Assembly: GCF_000348985.1 (NCBI RefSeq) | Contig: NC_035929.1 | Coordinates: 310,001 to 374,000 of the forward strand | Length of the DNA: 64,000 nucleotides | DNA from: Huiozyma naganishii CBS 8797 | Taxonomy: Eukaryota; Ascomycota; Saccharomycetes; Saccharomycetales; Saccharomycetaceae | Direction: 5' to 3' | Program-made: the position numbers and the translations under genes | Shown here: piece by piece, positions 1 to 8,409 of the stretch | Layout: each line of letters opens with the position of its first letter | Numbering within the stretch: position 1 is the stretch's first letter | Notes under the pieces: generated by a model | Told to the model about the DNA's origin: nothing | Seen by the model: the letters and a program-made list of their open reading frames with translations, nothing else | Database searches by the model: none

Positions 1-354
1 AAGGCAGCGTCACAACCGCATCAATGTGCAGGGCGCTCTGACTGGCTAAACTATGATGCGTCTGATGGAAAGTGCTATACGTACTGGGTGGGGGTAGCGC
101 CTTGGACAACCGGTCCGAACTGTGATACTACTGCTCGTGAAGATTTGATGGCATCAGCTTTTGCGTTCGCTTACGAGACTTTGAACCAGGTCAAAGGTAC
201 GTCCATGTGTGTATCAATGACCCACGATGGTACTTGGCATGCTGATGTACGGATTGCACGGTGGGAGGAAGCTCAATTTTGTGGTATTAACTTATGGAGT
301 ATTCCGTGTGACGACGCAAATTTTGTTTATGGACCTGGGCATGATGAGTTGTAA
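1..354 (+). CDS. 3' part of an unknown cysteine-containing protein ending in HDEL
   Basis: The reading frame is open from base 1, so the start lies outside the window. 117 residues are visible before the TAA at 352-354. The last four residues are HDEL, the yeast ER-retrieval signal read by Erd2, so the full protein is probably secretory or ER-resident. That would require a signal peptide, which cannot be seen here. Five cysteines (visible residues 9, 25, 40, 73 and 91) plus one near residue 99 and many Trp/Tyr fit an oxidised luminal or extracellular fold. I do not recognise the family. It sits in a decayed, repeat-rich segment, as species-specific secreted proteins often do. A secreted killer-like or CSS-like protein is possible but unsupported. 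Confidence 0.55.
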   Translation, partial: KAASQPHQCAGRSDWLNYDASDGKCYTYWVGVAPWTTGPNCDTTAREDLMASAFAFAYETLNQVKGTSMCVSMTHDGTWHADVRIARWEEAQFCGINLWSIPCDDANFVYGPGHDEL

Positions 355-409
355 GCGTTGTAAGCAGATTTGCACCCCCCATACAAATATATAAGTAGAA
401 GGGAGTTGT

Positions 410-560
410 GTGTCGTGACTGAGAGCTGTGTAAGTTCGTGGTCAAGAACTGTGTGAGTTCTTGTTACACACATGTAACACGGAACTTTCACAGTTCCAGT
501 CACGAGACATCGCTCTCAATCACAACCTCTCACAGTTCTCAGTCACGAGACGAACAGCTC
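410..560. repeat. cluster of short direct and inverted repeats able to form hairpins
   Basis: The motif cacagttc(t)cagtcacgaga occurs twice on the + strand (about 487-507 and 528-550). Related copies occur on the - strand at about 411-432 and 438-455. Between them lies TGTTACACACATGTAACA, a near-perfect palindrome around 463-480. Copies in both orientations allow the single strand to fold back. Just downstream, 630-690 holds an imperfect tandem of about 29 bp containing catgaaacacgta. This may be the U3 part of an LTR or a regulatory array. The sequence alone does not decide. Confidence 0.45.
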
Positions 561-862
561 TCATACAAGACGCACATCTCTCACTTACGAGATTCAACAC
601 AAGCCTTCATTCACGAAGCATCCCACAACAACATGCTACAACGCATGAAACACGTAGCAAGATGTTACAACACATGAAACACGTAACAACATGCAACATG
701 CAAGCTACGTATCTATTACCCAGGGACAGACCCAAGCTAATGCGGTCTGACCCGCTTCACCAATTATTATATAAAGGCCACGGATTCCAGCCTTTGGAAT
801 CCTCGGCTCACTTCCTTTATATATCTTCTCTTCCTCTATATTCCTTATATAAGAGTTCAACA
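463..862 (+). mobile_element. possible decayed LTR (Ty1/copia style end)
   Basis: The segment begins TGTTACA and ends TTCAACA at 856-862. It contains a hairpin GGATTCCA...TTGGAATCC at 784-803 and TATA-like stretches (ttatataaag, cttatataag). The general layout recalls a yeast LTR with U3, TATA and R. No internal element sequence or primer-binding site follows. The next bases lead directly into the captured gag segment at 878. The boundaries are guesses. Confidence 0.25.
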
Positions 863-877
863 GTAATCAAATTGTCC

Positions 878-1717
878 GGCAGAGGCCCTATGATGGCGTA
901 ATCACGATTTTCTTCAATCATAGCATGAGTGCCTAATGTCGGAATAAGGGCGCTGTGGACCTCATCCTATTGTGGACCACTGGATCGGCTGGACTTGTTT
1001 TGGTCATTTCCGTTGGGGTTCTTGTTGTAAACCTTGTTCCCGGTTTTACCACTGTCCGAGAACTTGTCGTAATTTTTCCATTTGTTGGAAGACTGCGCAT
1101 CGCGTTTGCGATGTTTCCCTCTTGGGGTGTCATCGTCCTGTGACCGATTGCGTTTTCCGGTCCACTCCTTTTCGTCGTTCTTCCATGATGACATCATTTC
1201 AACAATTAGCTGACGAAATCCCAGCTCAGCTTTGTTGCGATAGTCCTTTTGGTACGACGTTGGGTGTAATCCAAGGATAAGATATCTCGCCAATTCTTCG
1301 GGCTTCAGCGTCTTGAGGAACGAATCATACACGTCCATAAACTTTTTCAGATCCTTTGAGGACTTAATGGGCTTGCGGACGACGTTCGCGATTTCTCTAA
1401 TGAGATCTACCTGATAGTCGTACGCCACTGCGACACTTTTGATAATGTCGTCAGTGGTTAGTGCGTGCTTCTCTTCCGTAGTCATGTTCTTTATGAACTG
1501 ATGGAACATTTTCAACGCGCTCCCTCGAAAGGAGTTCATTGCCATGGTATAAGGAGACAATTCTAGCACTTTTGCGGGTCCATTAGCTATATCCAGAAAT
1601 GCTGACTTCCATTGACCAAAATCCAATCCTTTTTCTGGTTCTCCGCTGAAGGTGAACCCTTCACGCAAAAATTGTTAGTCTCTCCCTCGCAGTTACGATA
1701 GACGACTCCGCTAGTGC
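878..1717 (-). mobile_element. Ty3/gypsy-like gag segment without LTRs (copy A)
   Basis: This 840-bp block is almost identical to 8,321-9,159. By eye there are two substitutions and one single-base indel. It covers the middle and end of gag and the first codons of the protease reading frame on the - strand. It has no LTR and no obvious target-site duplication: homology starts abruptly at GGCAGAGG (878) and stops at CTAGTGC (1717). This is a captured or duplicated internal fragment, not a normal insertion. The near identity implies a recent copy event or gene conversion. Confidence 0.8.
967..1666 (-). pseudogene. gag fragment of the Ty3-like element, copy A
   Basis: The main gag frame runs from about 1662 down to a TAG at 967-969. 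Upstream of 1666 the reading is in another frame that ends at TGA (1661-1663) within GCG-TGA-A, so the N-terminal piece and the body are joined only by a +1 shift. The body (about 230 residues) is a helical capsid-like region followed by a Lys/Arg/Asn/Ser-rich tail. No CCHC zinc knuckle is visible. Copy A is intact at the position where copy B lost a base. After the TAG the frame stays open into the protease start until the segment ends at 878. Confidence 0.7.
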
Positions 1718-1779
1718 TGTTGAGATGGGAAATCAGAATATGATCATCTCATACGGACTGTTCTATAAGAAAAGTTTTC

Positions 1780-1912
1780 ATGCAAAGAGCTATTGTCGAG
1801 ATAAACTTCCTATAGCTTTACACAACACTTTATGTAGACTTGAGCCCGCAAGTGACGGCTGCAGGGACCCTACTGGTTTCCACATCTGCAGCCAGTTGGG
1901 GCCGTTGGGCTG
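1780..1912 (+). repeat. inverted repeat, left copy: fragment of a small membrane-protein gene
   Basis: 1816-1912 resembles the reverse complement of 2636-2745. Shared landmarks are acaacactttatgta, ggctgcagggaccct and catctgcagcc. The match also holds at protein level: the left copy encodes KSYCRDKLPIALHNTLC, and the right copy (- strand) encodes KSYRQNNLLVVLHNTLC. The repeat therefore derives from coding DNA. Only the C-terminal part of the family member is left here. A TGTTGAGATG at 1718 just before it looks LTR-like but has no support. Confidence 0.55.
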
Positions 1913-2635
1913 TTACAACCCCACAGCCATATATGTCGATCGATTGAGTGATTCTACCATTACTAGCTGTCTCCCACAGAAGGACTTCTAGAATTTAACA
2001 CATAAGTCAGCAAAACACGATATTTTCATCTCTAAAAAAATATTACTTCTCTTTCGCTTGGTAGCAGTTGATGATGTGTGTCAAATTTACCGGTAGTTCT
2101 AAGTCACGATAGCCTCAAGAACACTGACAGAGTGCAACAGATGCCGCTTAAGGGCTCGAATACGACAATATACAAAAACATACAAAAAACCAATCGCTTG
2201 ATTTCGTATTCCATGATCCTAATCTGTTCATAATATAACAAAAACGCAATTTTCGTTATTAGCGATATTAAACGTTATTATTTTATTTTATCATGTGACT
2301 ATAAATAATATTTATTATAAATAAAATAAATTTATAATATATATATTGTGTATGCTATTTTGTATAAGTTGCATCAATTTATAACATAGATATGGTCGTT
2401 ACCTCAAAAATTCTAAAGTTGAAAAGAAACCACTACAAATGGTTTTACACCAAGACAAGTTGCAATCGGCTCCCACTCATTTCGATGTTTTCTAGTACAT
2501 CATATGAAATTGGAGCAGTATATTGGGACTTTTGTTGTTAAATTCCAGGAATTTTTTTGTGGGAATATCTGAGGTATTAGTGACGGATACGTCACTCTAT
2601 GAAGCATCAGATATGCCTATTGGGTTAAAGCAACC
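1913..2635. other. AT-rich interval without a recognisable gene
   Basis: This 720-bp spacer separates the two inverted fragments. It is very AT-rich around 2160-2400 and contains only short frames. The one compact structure noticed is GTGACG-gata-CGTCAC at 2580-2595, a perfect 6-bp inverted repeat. Confidence 0.5.
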
Positions 2636-2745
2636 CAAAGGTCCCAACCGGCTGCAGATGTAGGGACCAATAGGGTCCCTGCAGCCGTTACTTACAAGTT
2701 CAATTCCATTAAAAGGTACATAAAGTGTTATGTAAAACTACGAGA
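2636..2745 (-). repeat. inverted repeat, right copy
   Basis: This is the reverse-complement partner of 1816-1912. It overlaps the last codons of the small ORF at 2709-3002 and continues past its stop codon. Conservation beyond the stop means the duplicated unit included 3' non-coding sequence. Confidence 0.55.
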
Positions 2746-3002
2746 AGATTATTTTGACGATAACTTTTGTTCCACCAGTGGCTTTCTGAAAAGGAAAGCT
2801 TTCGATAACGCAACTTCATTTCACAATGGTAAAGAAGGTCAAGAAGCTGCAACATTACGATTTGAAGAACAGGCATACACCATACAAACACTAGAGCAAT
2901 AAGAAGTGAATTCACCAAAGGTTTTGAAAGTAACAGAGTTCTAAATGTTGCGACGTGGCGCAGGAAGTAGTCCTGTGACACATCATCAATTACGAATGGC
3001 AT
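2709..3002 (-). CDS. hypothetical small membrane protein, possibly a remnant
   Basis: This is a 97-residue ORF with a true ATG at 3002. Residues about 30-58 are strongly hydrophobic and probably form one or two membrane spans. A basic stretch and a Trp-Trp pair (about 77-78) follow. The C-terminal peptide KSYRQNNLLVVLHNTLC is also found in the fragment at 1780-1912, so a family exists or existed. The layout faintly recalls subtelomeric DUP/COS membrane proteins, but no diagnostic motif can be pointed to. It could be a truncated gene. Confidence 0.35.
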   Translation of the reverse strand: MPFVIDDVSQDYFLRHVATFRTLLLSKPLVNSLLIALVFVWCMPVLQIVMLQLLDLLYHCEMKLRYRKLSFSESHWWNKSYRQNNLLVVLHNTLCTF

Positions 3003-3136
3003 GTGACAGACAAAGTATGCCGACGCAAACTGAGAAATAACAGAAGAAGTTTTCTGTTGGATGAAGACCTTACGTCTTCGGCACTTATGTACAATATATA
3101 AGAGGGTGAACTAGTGCGTCACTTATCATATACACT

Positions 3137-3574
3137 ATGTCTTCCGAAGTCAAAGACATCCTTTATAGTCTTAGAAACCTACACTAAAAGCTTATCCGTA
3201 CGTTTCCACGTGTTGCCAGCACCGGAATTCTTGGCATTGCATTTTCTGTCTCGTATCTCACAAGCTTCCTCGAGTACCTTCATAGGCCTCACGTATTCAC
3301 ACATAAACAGGTGCTGGTGCACATAAGTATAATAGAAGACCAGGTAATCGTCTATCGAAATGGGAAAATGATAAAAACCAATATACAGAGATACTTCCTA
3401 CAAAAACACTCCAGAAGCAAAGTTCACGTACGGAGGCATTCTAATATATTCAAACAGCCCTGTGTCATGGATATCTCGCAAAATTGTCTGCGTTGTTCTG
3501 CTAACTACAAAGCAGAATATGTCACCGCAAATGAGAACGTCAAAGGAACCATTTGGTTAGATGTGATACTTTGA
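3137..3574 (+). pseudogene. stop-interrupted ORF of unknown family (145 codons)
   Basis: From the ATG at 3137 one frame runs to TGA at 3572-3574 with a single internal TAA at codon 17 (3185-3187). A TATA-like tatataag lies about 40 bp upstream. The product would have a hydrophobic segment around codons 30-45, then a basic domain with two cysteines near the end (NCLRC). A single stop in an otherwise open frame suggests a recently disabled gene. Restart at a later codon is possible, since the last 87 codons are uninterrupted, but that part has no upstream ATG of its own. The family is not recognised. Confidence 0.4.
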
Positions 3575-4374
3575 AACTTCCAGTGTTCGGTAATAAAACC
3601 AAACATATCCGTGTGCGATACGTTTTTATTAGGGAAAACGTTAATACAAGTGGTATACTACCGAATGTAACACATTTCTGATTTTTATTATGCTCCAAAA
3701 TTGCTTAGTATTTAAATTCCGAACCTCCATCCGCCAAAAAAGATAGCACATTCGCAGGAAGAGTAAATGGTGTCCGGAGACCCCAAATGACACATTTAAA
3801 CCCAGTTAATACAGATTTATTTATAAAAGATTTGGCATACGTTCATTTTTCTTACTTTGTGCAGTGTATTATGCAGACAAGGCGTTCTCAGTCAGAGGTT
3901 CGGTATGGTTTGGTAATTTCTTGCCATCATTGGCTGTTTTTGCACTCTGCTGCATAGCTCAAAACAATATCATGGAGATGTACTTCCATTGTTGCAAATA
4001 GCTGCCCAAATTTTTCCCAAGTAGTGCAATGAAGTTTAAGGCTCTCCGCTTATTGATTTCTCTTACTTAACCCAATGGTGTCACATTCCAGCCTTTGGTG
4101 TTTCCCACAATACCACTTGTTAAAAGGTACGGACATCAACGTGAGAAAGGATTTTGGGTGAGGGCCAGTACTTGCAAAAGGGTGCATTATTACTCATCAG
4201 TATTCCTTTTCGAGTTGTTTTCATGGGTGTGACAAATTTTATCACTGCAAGCAATTGAAAATGGAAATCTGGTATAAAAAAAATGTTCGATATTTTCAAA
4301 CATCTTGGGAGGGAGCCTTACAGTCAGTCCACGACATTCACGCGACAGCACCTTAAGTGTATCTTCTAGAGACC
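3575..4374. other. intergenic region upstream of DOM34
   Basis: 800 bp with no ORF that resembles a gene. It separates the decayed left segment from the conserved genes and includes the DOM34 promoter. No clear repeat was seen. Confidence 0.5.
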
Positions 4375-5550
4375 ATGAAGTTACTAAGTCAAAAGGAGTC
4401 ATCGCAAAATAAAGATGGCGCTGTTCTTCAAGTACAGCCTGAGGACAAGGAGGATCTTTTCACGATATATCAGCTTGTCGATGCAGATGATGAATTGATC
4501 TTTAAAAAGCTGTTCACCTCTACAATTGACGTTGACAAAAAGAAGAAGTCGACTAATTTGGTAAAGCTGAGAATAAAAGTACTCTCAAATGAGTTTGATA
4601 TGAGAGATGAATTTTTGAGATACAAGGGGGTCACGGTGGAGGATGACACTGGTAGGGCCAATGTCAACATTCCCGCAGGCAAATTTATCAGCTATACCAT
4701 TACCTATGCCTTTCCAATTACGATAATAAAACAGAATTTTGATAGCTATGCGAGAAAGATACTCAAGGAAGCGTGTAACCCAGAAGCTAAAGCAGATACT
4801 GCAGCTGTAGTCTTGCAGGAGGGCGTTGCACACGTCTGTGTTCTGACAGCTTCTTCGACAATTTTAAAGCAAAAAATTGAATACAGTCTTCCCAAGAAGA
4901 AGACGTCAACAGATGTGATGAAGTTTGATGAAAAGACTGAGAAGTTTTACAAAGCCATTTATGAGGCAATGAAAAAGAATTTCGATTTTGGAAAGCTGAG
5001 AATGATTCTGCTGTGTTCTCCTGGGTTTTATGCCAGAACTCTGTTGGAAAAGGTGACTGCATATGCTGGTGAAGAGAACAACAGTGACATATTGGGCAGA
5101 AGTGATATGTTCTTAGTAGCTCACTGTTCCACAGGGTATTTGCAAGGTATCACAGAGGTTTTGAAAGACCCAGTTTACTCTAGTCAGTTCAATGATACAA
5201 AGTATTCGAGGGAGGCCCATATCATGGACGAGTTTATGATGCATCTAAACGATGATGATTTTAAGGCATGGTATGGTGAGGCAGAGGTTATGAAGGCCGC
5301 TGATTTGGGTGCTATTCAGTATTTGCTAATCACAGACTTGGTTGCTCGTTCACCTGACTTGACTCAAAGAAAGAAATACTTAACACTGATGAATTCGGTT
5401 GAGAGAAATGGGGGTAAAGCGATAGTATTCAGTTCTTTGCATATTACAGGTGAAGAGCTCGACAACTTAACTGGCCTGGCTTGTATCCTAAAATATCCAC
5501 TACCTGATCTAGACGAAGGATTTGAGGATGAAGGTGACAGCGACGAGTAA
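4375..5550 (+). CDS. DOM34: Dom34/Pelota ribosome-rescue factor
   Basis: The 391-residue protein is close to the 386 residues of S. cerevisiae Dom34, a paralog of eRF1. With Hbs1 it enters the empty A site of stalled ribosomes and promotes subunit splitting in no-go and non-stop decay. An N-terminal Sm-like domain (about 1-130, with PEDKEDLFTIYQ near residue 20) is followed by the central eRF1_2 domain (AAVVLQEGVAHVC, about residue 142) and the C-terminal eRF1_3 domain (AHCSTGYLQG, then YGEAEVMKAADLGAI). It lacks the GGQ motif of true release factors. It ends in the acidic tail expected for the family. The ATG at 4375 is chosen because MKLLSQK aligns with the usual N-terminus; the six codons upstream have no ATG. 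Confidence 0.95.
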   Translation: MKLLSQKESSQNKDGAVLQVQPEDKEDLFTIYQLVDADDELIFKKLFTSTIDVDKKKKSTNLVKLRIKVLSNEFDMRDEFLRYKGVTVEDDTGRANVNIPAGKFISYTITYAFPITIIKQNFDSYARKILKEACNPEAKADTAAVVLQEGVAHVCVLTASSTILKQKIEYSLPKKKTSTDVMKFDEKTEKFYKAIYEAMKKNFDFGKLRMILLCSPGFYARTLLEKVTAYAGEENNSDILGRSDMFLVAHCSTGYLQGITEVLKDPVYSSQFNDTKYSREAHIMDEFMMHLNDDDFKAWYGEAEVMKAADLGAIQYLLITDLVARSPDLTQRKKYLTLMNSVERNGGKAIVFSSLHITGEELDNLTGLACILKYPLPDLDEGFEDEGDSDE

Positions 5551-5971
5551 AGTTAAGCTATGCGGTCAGTCTTTACTAGCATTTTTCAAAGCGGTCATTG
5601 AGTCAGTTGTTGTTTCTAAGGTGTCGGTATGTCGAAAGATCCTGTTCAAGATGGTACATTGAGAAATCATCATTAAATTATCCTCAGTCAGGGACTAATG
5701 TGCAAGATATTCACGATTGTGTACACGCACGCGGACACTGGGTGTTTCAGTGGGATTCCGGGGTACTTTCTCACAAATAATTGGGCATGTACAATTAATA
5801 ATATGTAGTTACATAAGAGCACAAAACGACTCCGTAAAATTCTACTTCCCCTTTCCCCTAGTTTGATCATGACCTGTCTCGCTGCTTTAGTCGACTTTAG
5901 GAACCTCTCTGTTGTATGTTTCGCTTTGTTTTGTTTCCTGAAATGGGGGCTTGCCCCAATGCTGGAGAAGG
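5551..5971. other. convergent intergenic region
   Basis: 420 bp between the 3' ends of DOM34 and the flavodoxin-like gene. Only short frames are present and no RNA gene was seen. It must contain both terminators. Confidence 0.5.
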
Positions 5972-6592
5972 TTAAGGCGTTTCTGAAGCGTACAAACACT
6001 TGATTGTGTTATAAAACGTTTGACCCTGTATCTTTGCAACCTTAAGTTCTTGTTTACTTGCCGCCCTGAAACCGTCCGATCCAACCAGCGTACCGGAACC
6101 CCAAGCCGTGCCTCCGTTAATCTCTTCAATGTTGCTCAACTCCGGGAAAACGTTCTTGTACCCAAGTGGAATATAAATCATTCCATGGTGCACCAAGTAA
6201 TTCAAGCAATTTGATATTGTGCTCTCCTGACCGCCACCATAGCTTGCAGTGCTGACAAACAGGCCGGCCGGTTTACCATTCAAAGTGCCGTTGACCCATA
6301 GACTCCCCGTTTGGTCCCAAAAAGTGGACCATTCTGCAGGCACGTTCCCAAATCTTGTCGGTACGCCAAATAGGAAAGCGTCATAATCCTCCAACACATC
6401 TTTGCCTGCAACTGGGATTTCAGTAGATGTTGCAGGAGCACCTAATTTCAAAAGAGCATCCTCAGACAAAGTTTCCTCTACTCGGTAAATATCAGCTTTT
6501 CCGCCAGCAGAAAGAACACCCTCCTGTACAACTTTGGAGAGTTTTTCAATATGACCAAAGGTCGAGTAAAAGATTATAGCCACTTTAGCCAT
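5972..6592 (-). CDS. flavodoxin-like NAD(P)H:quinone reductase (Pst2/Ycp4/Rfs1 family)
   Basis: The 206-residue protein belongs to the WrbA/flavodoxin-like family. These proteins bind FMN and reduce quinones by two electrons, and in yeast they associate with the plasma membrane or eisosomes. Seen here are the phosphate loop YSTFGHI (9-15), PTRFGN (78-83), ASYGGGQE (116-123) and PLGYKN (142-147). It resembles Ycp4 and Pst2 about equally and lacks the long C-terminal tail with terminal cysteines of Ycp4. Ycp4 is favoured weakly because several YCR genes lie nearby. It is transcribed toward DOM34. Confidence 0.9.
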   Translation of the reverse strand: MAKVAIIFYSTFGHIEKLSKVVQEGVLSAGGKADIYRVEETLSEDALLKLGAPATSTEIPVAGKDVLEDYDAFLFGVPTRFGNVPAEWSTFWDQTGSLWVNGTLNGKPAGLFVSTASYGGGQESTISNCLNYLVHHGMIYIPLGYKNVFPELSNIEEINGGTAWGSGTLVGSDGFRAASKQELKVAKIQGQTFYNTIKCLYASETP

Positions 6593-7005
6593 TCTGTCAG
6601 TTCTTTCTTCGTTAAAAAAAGTGGGCAGGGCGGGGGAGGGGATACACTAGGAAACCTCCAACCTGATTACAAGGAAGATTACGCTATCTGCTTATATAAG
6701 AGGCACCCCCATAGTTGAGGGTCTTTTTCCTCCTTTGTTTTTTGACAGCAGGCAACCCTTTAAAATGTTGTGCCCCGTTGGGCCGCATTTCTTTCGATGT
6801 CCGAAAGAGGAACAACAGCTTTGATCAGGACATGGACCGTGATCGGATTTGGAGGGGGTGTGGGGGGAAGGTCATTTGAAAGTAAGTTGTGGGTCACTTG
6901 CTTTCGTTTGCTGCTGCCAATTGTATTGGAGGCATGACTTAGTCCCCTCAATTGTTCTGCTCGAGCACCCAGTATAAATATGGCGGAAGAATTGTGATTA
7001 CCGGT
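6593..7005. other. intergenic region
   Basis: 410 bp holding the promoter of the flavodoxin-like gene (a TATA-like cttatataag lies near 6691-6700 on the + strand). No other feature was seen. Confidence 0.4.
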
Positions 7006-7431
7006 TTATACGAAATCAGTGACCTCAACTTCCTCTACGATTAGGTTTCTAAGTGATGTCCTTCCAAGACGTGATGACACTGTGTCTTCTACAGTTACGT
7101 CTCTTATATCGGTTTCCTCGATAACCAAGTTAGAAAGATCACTTGCCTCGGCGCCGTATGGTTTACCCGTCAACAGGTTCAAAATTTTTGTACATCTTTC
7201 GTAAAGACCCTGAGATACGTCACGCACCTGCTCACTTTGCCCTAATACCTCCTCGCATTTGATTAAATACTGTGACTTTTGTTCTTCATTTAGATTAGCA
7301 ACGGAAAGATACGATAGCATGGTATCCGTTTGGTCCTCCGGAAGTTGTTCCAAATCCAGAACAATATCAAGCAGAATCGAATTTGTTAAGGAGAGATTCG
7401 TGAGTTGGGGGTTAAGGGTGTTGTCATTCAT
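7006..7431 (-). CDS. unknown acidic protein, 141 residues
   Basis: The first ATG of this frame is at 7431. The frame stays open upstream to about 7533, where it runs into the LTR at 7534-7804. The N-terminal half is predicted mainly helical (LLDIVLDLEQLPEDQT, then EEQKSQYLIKCEEVL). The C-terminal 45 residues are rich in Glu, Asp, Val and Thr, with a repeated NLVIEE / NLIVEEVE pattern. It has no signal peptide, membrane span or catalytic motif. I do not recognise the family. A small subunit of a larger complex would fit, but nothing shows which. Only about 100 bp separate the ATG from the LTR end, so the promoter is either very short or partly supplied by the LTR. Confidence 0.6.
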   Translation of the reverse strand: MNDNTLNPQLTNLSLTNSILLDIVLDLEQLPEDQTDTMLSYLSVANLNEEQKSQYLIKCEEVLGQSEQVRDVSQGLYERCTKILNLLTGKPYGAEASDLSNLVIEETDIRDVTVEDTVSSRLGRTSLRNLIVEEVEVTDFV

Positions 7432-7533
7432 TTGCTTGGATGTGTTCACGACGCTGTTCCCTGCGCACTTTCTTGCAAAGTCATCACATGTAAATGTGTT
7501 AAAAAATTTTAAGTCTGTTGCTTGTGGGAACAC

Positions 7534-7804
7534 TGTGGAATGGACTCATGACCCGTTACCCTCTCTAATACAGTACTGTGAACTATTATAATCCCGACAT
7601 GCGAGAACAGCAACTCGAGACATGCAGATGGCCCGTTATCCGGAACGTATATAAGCCGCAAGGTATCTGCATCAGCATTTTTTAAGACCGTCTCTGAATC
7701 CAGGACCCAACGAACAAACAAGTCTTAGACAAGCAAGTACAACTGATATGATTTGTTTAACTGCGTATACGGAGTAAATAACAATATCAGACCGTCCTTA
7801 CACA
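7534..7804 (-). repeat. LTR of the Ty3-like element (3' LTR)
   Basis: On the - strand it begins TGTGTAAGGACGG and ends TTCCACA, giving a TGTG...CACA terminal inverted repeat and a length of 271 bp. It is clearly homologous along its whole length to 53,718-53,997. The shared core includes cttgcggcttatatacgttc (TATA region) and cataccgg-free flanks; both end shortly after gggtcatgagtccatt. The sequence just before it on the - strand, AAAGCAGGTTGAG, is also shared and marks the end of the internal region. Confidence 0.8.
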
Positions 7805-7863
7805 CTCTAATCACACTCAACCTGCTTTAACTTCTTCAAGATGTTTTGAGTTTCTGTGTTGGA

Positions 7864-8409
7864 CTAAGGGAGTCCCTTCGGATCTGCACTGATAATCCAG
7901 AATAGTTGAACTTCCGTGTTTGGATTCTGCAGGTCTCTGCGAGCTTCCGCAGCGGTACAGATCTGGTAGTAGTCCTTCATGGTCGTCAGTTTTACGTCGC
8001 GGCCAAGTTCCAACAAAACTATGTCCTTAACTTCTTCTTTGAAAGGGATACCTAGGAAGCAATCGTGTTCCAAATTTTCCACTACCCACAACGCAAACTT
8101 AATCCGACGGGATGTTACAATACAATCCAAAACGATCTGGTTCGTCACATTCATCCGTGTACCGTTGGAGGCTTTCACCTGAGGTGTGTTCTCCCAATGG
8201 TGTTCTGTATAATAAGCAGGGCCTAGGTTAGCTACACACCGACTGGATATATAGTTGGATGAGGCGCCTGTATCTAAGAAAGCTGAAAACTCCTCATTAC
8301 CCACCTGGACCTGTACACTTGGCAGAGGCCCTATGATGGCGTAATCACGATTTTCTTCAATCATAGCATGAGTGCCTAATGTCGGAATAAGGGCGCTGTG
8401 GACCTCATC
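7864..8409 (-). pseudogene. retropepsin-like protease region of the Ty3-like element
   Basis: 181 codons run from just after the gag TAG (8410-8412) to TAG at 7864-7866. The active-site signature FLDTGASSNYIS (codons about 44-55 of this stretch) is that of Ty3/gypsy aspartic proteases. In living elements it matures Gag and Gag-Pol. The frame is in phase with the gag body, separated only by the TAG. Downstream, where reverse transcriptase should begin, the sequence stops and continues as a short peptide that runs to the LTR, consistent with an internal deletion. Confidence 0.75.

Noticed and set aside
1..354. Naming the HDEL gene a killer toxin
   Set aside because: Cysteines and a secretory signal alone do not show toxicity. 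The start is missing and no toxin family was recognised.
4357..4374. Upstream extension of DOM34 (and similar GTG/TTG extensions of RCM1, CRZ1 and SGA1)
   Set aside because: The extra codons have no ATG. The in-frame ATGs used match family N-termini.
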